From Barthelona sp. PCE (taxonomy: Eukaryota; Metamonada: BaSk clade): a stretch of DNA of 64,000 nucleotides. The stretch is from positions 186,001 to 250,000 of the forward strand of contig JAUFOR010000003.1 of NCBI GenBank assembly GCA_040285745.1. Direction: 5' to 3'. Within the stretch, counting starts at the first letter, position 1. The number at the start of each line of letters is the position of its first letter. Below, one piece after another: positions 9,346-17,036 of the stretch. The translations under genes were made by a program, and so were the position numbers. The notes under the pieces are model-generated. The model was not told the DNA's origin, did no database searches, and was given only the letters and a program-made list of their open reading frames with translations.

Positions 9346-10344
9346 ATGCAAAATTGGGCCTACGACACGGACAAGGCAAGCAAATTTGAGGGGCAGGATC
9401 TTTTGAATTTGGACCTTGCAGAAATCTGCAATGACACCGAATTTCCAAAGCATATACTCGAAATACCAAGCGACATTGTAATGCAGGTGATGGAGTTCCC
9501 ACAAGACTTTGGAATTCCCACTAACGAACGTGGAAAATCAGCAAAACCTCGGGTCAATGGTACCTACGTACTCAAGCTCACAACAGGGACATCTACACAC
9601 AACGGACTTCTCTTTGTGTGCAATAGTTTCAAGAGATTGCAGCCTGGATGCAAGATCCTCCTTAAAAGAGGAACTCCTATTGCAAATGGGTTCTTTCTGA
9701 TGAAAGAACCTGAGAATTTTGAGGTTCTGGGCGGGCGTGTTGAGACACTGTGCATGGCGTATGATATGAAGATTCAGAAAAAGAAGATTTGGTACTCTGA
9801 TCGAAAGGATGATGAAAGGCCTGTTTTTCAATCTGTTTTACAGCAATTAGGTCGGACAAAGAAGTCCACTGGTGTTCTAACCGGTAAATTAAAGAGCAAA
9901 AATAAGAATAATCGTGACACTAGCAAAAACAAAAATGAAACTCAAAATCATGATGAAACTAGCAAGAGGAGGAAAGGAAAGAATAAGAATAAGAGGAAAA
10001 ACAACGACCCGAAAATGGAAATAGAACCACAAAATGAAGATCAGAAAGTGGAAAAAGCTAAAAATAAGAGAAATAGTGGAAATAAGAGGAGAAATAATAA
10101 CAACAAGAGGAAAAACAATAACCAACAGCAGATATCTGAACAGAATGAGCAGACACAACAACAAAATAGGCCTAATAAGAAGCCTAATAAGTCTAAAAAT
10201 GGAAAAGGTAACAAGAAGAATCAGAACAGACCAAAGCAAGACCCAAAATCTGAACAGAGTGAACAAAACGTCAAGTCTAATGCAAATAAGAATCGTCGAA
10301 ACCGTCGTAGAAACAACAAAAAAAGCAAATCTGAGACTCATTAA
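9346..10344 (+). CDS. RMI1/TDRD3-type OB-fold protein with a Lys/Asn-rich tail (332 aa)
   Basis: Residues ~65-145 follow the OB-fold of the RMI1/TDRD3 family: TYVLKLTTG, LQPGCKILLKRGTPIANGFFLM, then the family hallmark NFEVLGGRVETL. RMI1 supports topoisomerase III alpha in decatenation, and TDRD3 partners topoisomerase III beta on RNA. The preceding segment (ILEIPSDIVMQVMEFP) could be the short helical part of the same module. From about residue 180 onward the protein is low complexity, dominated by Lys, Asn, Arg and Gln, with no Tudor domain, UBA domain or second OB-fold visible. Such a basic tail would bind nucleic acid non-specifically. This points to a TDRD3-like or minimal RMI1 factor, but the choice between them cannot be made here. 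Confidence 0.65.
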   Translation: MQNWAYDTDKASKFEGQDLLNLDLAEICNDTEFPKHILEIPSDIVMQVMEFPQDFGIPTNERGKSAKPRVNGTYVLKLTTGTSTHNGLLFVCNSFKRLQPGCKILLKRGTPIANGFFLMKEPENFEVLGGRVETLCMAYDMKIQKKKIWYSDRKDDERPVFQSVLQQLGRTKKSTGVLTGKLKSKNKNNRDTSKNKNETQNHDETSKRRKGKNKNKRKNNDPKMEIEPQNEDQKVEKAKNKRNSGNKRRNNNNKRKNNNQQQISEQNEQTQQQNRPNKKPNKSKNGKGNKKNQNRPKQDPKSEQSEQNVKSNANKNRRNRRRNNKKSKSETH

Positions 10345-10683
10345 CTCTTCATAAATTTTTTGATTTAATGTGATGTATGTTTGCAATAAATACCCTTAAA
10401 GAAGTTTATAAAGTAAATTGGATATTGGATGTTGAAAAACTTTTTTTACCTCTCTTTTAACAAAGTTAGGAAAATAGACTTTTTGATTGTTAGTAACAGT
10501 CCAAAAAACTTCCAAAAAAACAAAACAAAACACGAATCTTCGCATTAACACCGTTTGTTGATTTTTTCTATACACTTGATCAATCTACAAACATTTACGA
10601 TCATATTTCGCATCATTTATCCGAAAATACCCAAACATTGCATCAAATTTAAACTATAATAGTCCTTTTATTGAAAATACCAA
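10345..10683 (+). other. Intergenic, AT-rich
   Basis: About 340 bases upstream of the kinase gene. It contains A and T runs and AAACTTTTTTTAC near 10438. I see no open frame, tRNA or strong hairpin. Confidence 0.5.
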
Positions 10684-12666
10684 ATGGATTTAATTGATTC
10701 TGAATTAAATTATATTATCCTGGAAGAACTGGGAAGAGGTAATCAAGGAGTAGTCTACAGAGCTGTTTCCAAAGATAAACCAGAGGGAGAAAATGAACCT
10801 CAAAAAGAAGTTGCTCTCAAAATTATCAATCTAAAGCGTGGTGAAGTCCCTAAATCTGTTGAGAACGAGATTGAGGCACTTTCCCAGCTCAACCATCCTA
10901 ATATCCTCAAGTTTTATCAGGCTTATGATTTGTCACATAAGGAAAACGGAACAGTTGTTCTGGCTTTTGAGTACGTCCCCAATGCGGCGCCTGTCATAGA
11001 CCATCACCTGAGCAACTTCTGCCTGTCTCCTGATAACATCAGATTGATCCTTCGTGACCTTATCAGCGCACTGTATCACTCTCATCAAGTTGGTTTTGCC
11101 CACCGTGATATTAAACCTGACAACATTCTTTATTCTACAGACGGAATTCTCAAGCTCATTGACTTTGGGCTGGCTGCTGAGACCGAAAAAATGGTGAATA
11201 ACATGGTTGGAGCTGCTGGTTCCCCTGCGTACATGTCTCCAGATCAGATCACCTACATCCGCGACAAGAGAAGAGGCCGTAAACCGCGTGCTCTAAACCC
11301 TGAGAAACTGGATATTTGGAGCGTCGGTGTCCTCATGTACACTATGTTATTCGGGAAATCTCCCTTCACACTCAACGACGTGTCATCTCTCTTTAGCGAA
11401 ATCCTAACAAAGCCGATTGACATCCCTAACAGCTTCTTCAACCACCCTGCCTGCAATCTACTCATTGGAATGCTGCGCCGTTCTTCTGAGAACCGTTTTG
11501 GTTTCGAGGAAATTTTGAATCACCCATGGCTCACCAACAACGGCACTGAACCTATTGACCAGTACGACCTCCTGGAGCTACCGGCCACTGCCAAGATCAT
11601 GCAGGCATGTACAGACATTGTTCTGATGACGCGTAACTCGTATGATTTGAAGTTCCCCAATTTCTCTTTGGACATGGATCACCGCATCGATTTCCACTCT
11701 GTATTTAACGTTGTTAACATCTGTCGCAATCTTCTAGACAATGTGCACACCAGCTTTTCTGCAATATCCACTGAAAAACTGAATTTTGAAGCTTTTTCCG
11801 GAAGATTCTTCCCACAAACAACTGCAATTTTACAGACTGTCCTTGATGCTCTTAACAACTCGCGTAAGGCTGCCTTGGCTGCTCTTTCTAAGGCAGAAAC
11901 GTTTATTACTCACTTCCAGGCAGAGTCAGAAGCACTGCTAACAGCTGTAGCGGATGATATCAGAGATACAGAGCACTCAGAAATCATTAAGATGTCGCAG
12001 GTTAAGCAGCTTTTAGATGATGATATTCTCCCAATTCTGGGTAAACGGGTTGATGAAATCATTGTAAGATCGAAAGTACCCACCAACTGGGTTTTCTTTG
12101 AGGCAAACCAGCTGTACAATAACATGGCAGATGTTGCCGTCGCAATTACCAATAACAGTTTGCTTACCGGATCCAAGACCGCCCTTATTACAGACCCAGA
12201 CGAGTTCAAGGCATATGAAGGCGCTGCGCATTACTTGCGAATGGATTTGGGCAGAAGAGCCCCACTAGATTTTGTTGTTATGCCACCCGTGATGCAGGAT
12301 GTCATGCGTGATTCTATTTGCAGCGCACGAAAATTTAGCACACCGGGTAGCACGATTGGTGTGAAAATGTTCAACTCCAAGCGCAATCTCCACTTGATCA
12401 TTGAGGATCTAGGTCAAGGATTTTCTTCCAATGAAGAATTTCAACGTATCATGCAAGGAGCTGGTGCAGGTGTTACATTTGCACGTTCCTTTGGTGGATC
12501 ATTTGGTTTCAAGAAGGCAGTTTTAACAACCCAGTTTTTTAATGGTACCTTTGAAGTCAAATCTGCTAAAGAAATTGGTTCACAGATTCATATATCTCTC
12601 CCTATGCCTCCGTCGGGTATCGAGAAGGTCAACAGCTATGTTAGAAGATGCAGATCTATGACTTAG
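10684..12666 (+). CDS. Hybrid Ser/Thr protein kinase fused to a histidine-kinase-type ATPase domain (660 aa)
   Basis: Residues ~10-283 are a complete eukaryotic kinase: glycine loop GRGNQGVVY (17-25), VALK lysine (K46), catalytic HRDIKPDN (140-147), DFG (160-162), and SPD in place of APE (185-187). A helical linker (~300-465) follows. The C-terminus (~538-640) resembles the HATPase_c domain of two-component histidine kinases: an N-box-like QDVMRDSICSARKFSTPG, a G1 box EDLGQGF (D575, G577, G579), a Gly-rich GAGAGVTFAR, and a final GSQIHISLP. The Mg-binding Asn of the N box is Ser547. No H-box (HExRTP), HisKA, GAF or receiver domain is visible, so the second domain may be a non-catalytic nucleotide sensor. 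It overlaps the opposite-strand ubiquitin-like gene by 11 bases. Confidence 0.88.
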   Translation: MDLIDSELNYIILEELGRGNQGVVYRAVSKDKPEGENEPQKEVALKIINLKRGEVPKSVENEIEALSQLNHPNILKFYQAYDLSHKENGTVVLAFEYVPNAAPVIDHHLSNFCLSPDNIRLILRDLISALYHSHQVGFAHRDIKPDNILYSTDGILKLIDFGLAAETEKMVNNMVGAAGSPAYMSPDQITYIRDKRRGRKPRALNPEKLDIWSVGVLMYTMLFGKSPFTLNDVSSLFSEILTKPIDIPNSFFNHPACNLLIGMLRRSSENRFGFEEILNHPWLTNNGTEPIDQYDLLELPATAKIMQACTDIVLMTRNSYDLKFPNFSLDMDHRIDFHSVFNVVNICRNLLDNVHTSFSAISTEKLNFEAFSGRFFPQTTAILQTVLDALNNSRKAALAALSKAETFITHFQAESEALLTAVADDIRDTEHSEIIKMSQVKQLLDDDILPILGKRVDEIIVRSKVPTNWVFFEANQLYNNMADVAVAITNNSLLTGSKTALITDPDEFKAYEGAAHYLRMDLGRRAPLDFVVMPPVMQDVMRDSICSARKFSTPGSTIGVKMFNSKRNLHLIIEDLGQGFSSNEEFQRIMQGAGAGVTFARSFGGSFGFKKAVLTTQFFNGTFEVKSAKEIGSQIHISLPMPPSGIEKVNSYVRRCRSMT

Positions 12667-12919
12667 TTGGTGGTGCTCTGGCTATGGGACCTGGTAGCAG
12701 GTAATACATAGAACTTTTTTTTTCCAGGCCAATATCCTTGAGAGTGACGCTGTTGTCGCCCAAGTATATCTTATTGTAAACAAATCGCACGTAATGCAAG
12801 GGAATGCATTCCTGCTCAGAAAAAATGTTCTTCAATTCTCCAACTGTCTTTTCATCATCAACAACCATGTGTATTATCTTCCCTGTGACCACTTTAATTG
12901 TTATGTTAATCAAAACCAT
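12656..12919 (-). CDS. Ubiquitin-like protein without a C-terminal diglycine (87 aa)
   Basis: The ATG at 12919 opens a protein that aligns along the whole ubiquitin fold: INITIKVVTGKIIHMVVDD, TVGELKNIFSEQECIP, VRFVYNKIYLGDNSVTLKDIGL, and SSMYYLLPG. The position of ubiquitin I44 is hydrophobic. After the last strand it continues with IARAPPTKS instead of RLRGG, so it cannot be conjugated as written. It could be a standalone fold or a UBL adaptor. Its stop codon overlaps the 3' end of the kinase gene by 11 bases, and its 5' flank lies close to the divergent gene that starts at 12962. Confidence 0.7.
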   Translation of the reverse strand: MVLINITIKVVTGKIIHMVVDDEKTVGELKNIFSEQECIPLHYVRFVYNKIYLGDNSVTLKDIGLEKKSSMYYLLPGPIARAPPTKS

Positions 12920-12961
12920 TTGATAAGGGAATGTTTTAAGAAATCAATACTCTTTCTTATT

Positions 12962-14530
12962 ATGCACAGTATTAGTGCACACACGGGTTCTAAAGAGCGG
13001 AAAATGCAGCACCGCAAGGGGTTCGAAGTCCATTTCCCTGAACAATTGCATGTTCTTACAGATTTTTGCAGTACTGATTTGCTAAAGGTACTGAATAGTG
13101 TTGCTCGCGTGTCTAGTATTATGGATCATAAGGACCAGGACACTAGAGTTATCGAGACTGAGCGTTTCCGTAGGGAAAACGGTAACGTTTCTGTGCATGA
13201 TTTTGTTGAGGATAAACGTGCTGAAATACGGGAAAAAACCGAGCATGCAGCGGCTTTACGCAACGAAATTATGCGCACAAGGTCAAAAATTGTGAAACCC
13301 TTTTTTAATCATTCAAAGTGTATAAATACACTTCAGGACACTTATTATACTCTGTTTGGACACTATAAAACAAATATTTACCGGATACTACACAAAATTA
13401 GCGGCAGTGCGTCTGTTATCTCAAGGGTTTCTGAACTAGAAAGTGAACAACGCAGTGAATATCGAAGGACAGCACATAAAATCGAAAATTTGGTATTGAC
13501 CAGGTGCATTGAGGAATGTAGAAACGATATTCTTTCTGTGAATTCCAAAGAGCTGCTCGACATTATCAAAAAAAAGTGCAATGAGGTTCTCACTAATGAT
13601 ATGCTTGAAGCTTGGATTGACGACGCAGGAATGTCCTCTCTGGTGATGCTCGTGCTAGGACATAGTGTTACAGAGCAGGAAAATAATCTGCGGGCGATAT
13701 TAACGAAATTGGAAAAAGATTTTGGAAATGTATCGGTTGAGAATGTACAGAAAGAAGAACGAAGAATTTACAGTGAACTTGCTGAATCCGTATTACTCGA
13801 GATTCAGGAAACAGACCCCCTCAATGACAAGTACGGGGGAAACAGGGAGCGTTTGTTTGAAGCTTTAGTGGATGACATAAAAATGAAGACGGACAGGGGG
13901 CGCGCTCTCGATGGCCAAAATAGCATGGAGCGCATGCTTAACGAAAAGAAGCACCAACTGCACAAGACAATGGAGGCTATCAGGAGTTGGATGAGCTATT
14001 ACCAAAAAGTGACGCCTGCTATCACTGAAGGTAGTGAAAGTGTGGAAATGCAGGCTAGACATATGGAAATGGCATGCAGCAACATAAAAGCTTTGTTTGA
14101 TGAGTACAGCGAGGATGTAGCCTCAATATTGGAAAACAACGCACTATTTGACGAGAGTTACCTGCACAACGTGTTGGAGTACCAGCCAATAACGGAAGAA
14201 CAATCTATGCAGAAGATTTTGCTGAATGAGGAGGCTGTGTGTGGCCGACTTGACGCAATAACCGTTATCAAGTGTATGCGAAAAATTGCTGGGAAAAGCT
14301 TGTCAAAGCAGGTTAAAAAGTATAATGATTTAACATTACCTACTGTTATTGATGTATCCGAAGATCTTGACGGTATTGATGATAACTTTACACATATCCG
14401 CCAGTATTTCAAGAGCTTCATTGATAGTTTTACGGAAAACAAAGAGAAAGTGGATGAAGTGGAGAAGTTGCGAAATGATTTTATTAAGAAGGAAGGTTTT
14501 CAACTTGTTAGGAATCTAAATACTGAGTAA
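12962..14530 (+). CDS. Helical/coiled-coil protein, function unknown (522 aa)
   Basis: The open frame extends further upstream across the ubiquitin-like gene, so I prefer the ATG at 12962 (MHSISAHTG). The ATG at 13004 (MQHRKGFEVHF) is nearly as likely and would give 508 residues. The protein is highly charged and mostly helical, with possible short coiled coils near EDKRAEIREKTEHAA and VENVQKEERRIYSELAE. It has no membrane span, zinc motif or enzyme signature. I do not recognise the family. The 43-base gap to the start of the opposite-strand ubiquitin-like gene implies a shared short promoter. Confidence 0.7.
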   Translation: MHSISAHTGSKERKMQHRKGFEVHFPEQLHVLTDFCSTDLLKVLNSVARVSSIMDHKDQDTRVIETERFRRENGNVSVHDFVEDKRAEIREKTEHAAALRNEIMRTRSKIVKPFFNHSKCINTLQDTYYTLFGHYKTNIYRILHKISGSASVISRVSELESEQRSEYRRTAHKIENLVLTRCIEECRNDILSVNSKELLDIIKKKCNEVLTNDMLEAWIDDAGMSSLVMLVLGHSVTEQENNLRAILTKLEKDFGNVSVENVQKEERRIYSELAESVLLEIQETDPLNDKYGGNRERLFEALVDDIKMKTDRGRALDGQNSMERMLNEKKHQLHKTMEAIRSWMSYYQKVTPAITEGSESVEMQARHMEMACSNIKALFDEYSEDVASILENNALFDESYLHNVLEYQPITEEQSMQKILLNEEAVCGRLDAITVIKCMRKIAGKSLSKQVKKYNDLTLPTVIDVSEDLDGIDDNFTHIRQYFKSFIDSFTENKEKVDEVEKLRNDFIKKEGFQLVRNLNTE

Positions 14531-14641
14531 TAAACCGAGTTTCATGTCATTATAAGGTGGTTAATTTTGTAATTTTGATCATAATTGAAATAAAACAATA
14601 ATTGTTTGTGTTTACATTGATGATATTTAAAATATCATAAA

Positions 14642-14724
14642 TAGAGAGCTATGTCGCTCATGCGCTGCTGCTGTGTGGGTGCAGCAGTAATCTATTGCAG
14701 GAAAAACTGCTGACATGCTCTCTA
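14642..14724. ncRNA. Candidate structured RNA, three-way junction
   Basis: A long closing stem pairs 14642-14655 with 14712-14724: 13 base pairs with a single bulged T at 14650. Inside it are two hairpins: 14665-14671 with 14681-14687 (7 bp, 9-base loop) and 14697-14700 with 14707-14710 (4 bp, loop GAAAAA). The element is GC-richer than its surroundings. On the minus strand it begins about 25 bases after the H2A stop codon, so it could be a structure in the H2A 3' UTR. It could equally be a separate small RNA on either strand. It does not match the metazoan histone stem-loop or a tRNA. Confidence 0.45.
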
Positions 14725-14749
14725 AAAGCTGACATAAATGCTCAACCAT

Positions 14750-15205
14750 TTAGTAGGCCTGGGAAGCCTTAGCCTTACCCTTGGCCTTACCCTTACCCTT
14801 GGCGGCAACACCCTTAGCCTTAGCGGCGGCCTTACCCTTGCCCTTGGCGGAACGAGTACGACGAGTGCCCTTCTTGGGGAGGAGCTCGGGGTGGATGAAA
14901 GGAACAACACCTGCAGAAGGGAAGGTGACGTTGCTGATGAGCTGAGCGAGCTCAGTATCGGACTTCATACCGAGAAGCAAGTGACGGGGAGTGATACGTT
15001 GACGGTTCTTCTCCATGGTGATGGTACCAGCGGCATCGAGGACCTCAGCGATCAAGTAATCGAGGACGGCGGCGAGGTAGACGGGAGCACCGGCACCAAT
15101 ACGATCGGCGTACTTACCCTGCTTAAGGTATCTGTGGATACGACCAACAGAGAGTGAAACACCGGCTCTGACGGAACGGCTGACGGGCTTGGTTCTTTCG
15201 GACAT
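14750..15205 (-). CDS. H2A: Histone H2A with C-terminal SQAY (151 aa)
   Basis: Core nucleosome histone that pairs with H2B. The ATG at 15205 gives MSERTKPVSRS; the open frame extends upstream but without a better start. The histone fold is unmistakable: SRSVRAGVSLSVGRIHRYLK, YADRIGAGAPVYLAAVLDYL, the AEVLDAAG segment of the acidic patch, and ITPRHLLLG. After the docking region, the tail is a long Lys/Ala/Gly-rich stretch (~residues 112-147) and ends in SQAY. That resembles the H2A.X phosphorylation motif SQ(E/D)-hydrophobic except that Ala replaces the acidic residue. A structured element lies in its 3' flank. Confidence 0.96.
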   Translation of the reverse strand: MSERTKPVSRSVRAGVSLSVGRIHRYLKQGKYADRIGAGAPVYLAAVLDYLIAEVLDAAGTITMEKNRQRITPRHLLLGMKSDTELAQLISNVTFPSAGVVPFIHPELLPKKGTRRTRSAKGKGKAAAKAKGVAAKGKGKAKGKAKASQAY

Positions 15206-17036
15206 TGTTGTTATGTAGTGAAGTAGTAAATGAGTAACTATGGTAAAAAAAGAATCCTCTAACAACCCTCATTTAAGCAATACTTCGCATCCTACATTTC
15301 ATAAATTACCCACATTTCTGGGTGCTCAGAATTCGGTTCAGTGCGTTTACTAAAAGAAAAACATTCTGAAAATAAATAATATCCGAGAAAACTTTTTTGA
15401 AGGTGTGCATGAGCATATATGCTAAAACTATGTGACTTCACCCTCGTTTATTCCTCATAATTTCGCCATAACATGAAACGATAGACGCTATTCTCTGGAA
15501 TACAAGACATTTTCCAGAAATGGTATTTGCAACTTTGCAATTTATAAATATACTCTTTTTAGTTCTGTTACCTGAACTATTATGTAGGTAACGCCCCGTT
15601 TAAATAAAAACACTGTGAATAATACACTATTTGGTGGGAGAAAGTTTGCCTGAAAACAAGCAGTGTTATTCAATTATCCAAAAACGACTTCATGTATGAT
15701 TTGCACGGTTTTAGCTGGTCCTCTTTGTAATTATTATGCGATTGTTGATGGTTCATCATGAATGAACGTAAATCAAAAACAATATAATCATGCTTCTATG
15801 TCGTATTATCAATACTATTTATGCTATGATAAGTACAGACATCTACAGAACCTTCACAGACAAAAATTATAGTTACTTATCCAAAAAATTATGCAACAGG
15901 AAAACAAAAAGTACTCCAAAAATGTCTTTATTATTCGATAAATATATCTGCCGTCGCGTTAATTTATCTATTTTTCATTGTCCCAAAGACTTAAAAATCC
16001 AAATATAAAGAAATTGATGCTTTTTGAAGCATCAATTTTCACCTCTTTAATATTATTTTCATGGTTTTAACTCTAATACTTTACTTTAATTAGACCATAA
16101 TAAGGTACTTTCCTCTAATATTAGACCACAAATTATAAAAGAAAAAAAATATATAGTGAGTCTCAATTTTTGTTTCTTTTAACATGCTAAATTCTATACA
16201 CATATAATGATTTTCACCTTTGCCTTTACGTTTTTTGATTAGCCTAATAAATTGATTTATCAACAAATAAACAAATTATAGGATACTTATCGTGATAAAT
16301 TATTACAATATTGGAACTCTAATACACTCTCTGTAAAAATTATGCATTATAAAACACTTAAGCCTTACAAAATTAAAATCTCATTGTATTTAGTAATTAT
16401 ATATATTATGCTCAGTTTATAAGGATTCAAACTATACATTATGTAAGAGGCAACTGATTAAGTAGGGTAAATAGTGATTTACAAGTACCTGCAAATTGAT
16501 GCAGTTTTTTGTAACAATTAGTAGCAACAATAAATCATAAATAGCCTATGCTATTAAATATTAGCATATATGTGATGAAAAGACGGGCTAAAAGTGATAA
16601 TCTATTCACTTTAGAATAATAAAAATTGTTAGTTCACGATCCTTCACAAATAATTCAGTTTTAATTCGCTTATTCTCTTTCATATTCTTATTCGTTTGGT
16701 TGAGTGACAGAAAATATTAGGAGATATCTCAATTCAGCATCAGAAGGACATTGTAAGGATAGACGAGCAATGAATGAACAAAGCAGGTTATTAAGAAAAT
16801 CATCATCAGTTGGATTAAGGTTGTTATTCGTGGCTGAAAGTTTGATTGTATTGTTCGTCGTCTTCGACGACTATCATGTGGAGCTTTTTTTCCTTTTGTG
16901 TTTTCTTCTTGTTTTTAGATATGTTACGGATATTTTTTATTATTGAGTAGAACGACAAAACAATTACAAGACGTTTTAGTTATAGTTTAGCCAGGAAAGA
17001 AAAAACTTTTCCTTTATTTATTTTTGAAATGAATCA
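15206..17036. other. Long AT-rich intergenic region with hairpins
   Basis: This 1.8 kb stretch is the largest gene-free region. Hairpins with 7-bp perfect arms occur at 15494-15518 and 15567-15592, and a wider 7-bp pair joins 15609-15615 with 15661-15667. A 12-base palindrome (AGCATATATGCT) is at 15413-15424. The part from 15800 to 16700 is very AT-rich. Two open frames (15790-16008, and 16704-16946 which starts at GTG) look like chance. The H2A promoter must lie at the left end. I saw no tRNA boxes. Confidence 0.5.
16011..16038. repeat. Perfect 12-bp hairpin with TTTG loop
   Basis: AAATTGATGCTT (16011-16022) is the exact reverse complement of AAGCATCAATTT (16027-16038), with a 4-base loop. 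It lies in AT-rich intergenic DNA immediately after a 72-codon open frame whose coding status is doubtful. It could be a terminator-like or processing hairpin, or a remnant of a short inverted-repeat element. Confidence 0.7.

Noticed and set aside
10438-10450. AAACTTTTT motif seen near several genes (also near 15389, 23706 and 50531).
   Set aside because: Distance and orientation to starts vary, and such strings are expected in AT-rich spacers.
15790-16008. A 72-codon frame before the perfect hairpin.
   Set aside because: Composition follows the local AT bias; no domain and no conserved pattern.
16704-16946. An 80-codon frame with a hydrophobic tail.
   Set aside because: Starts at GTG and lies in AT-rich DNA; weak evidence for a gene.
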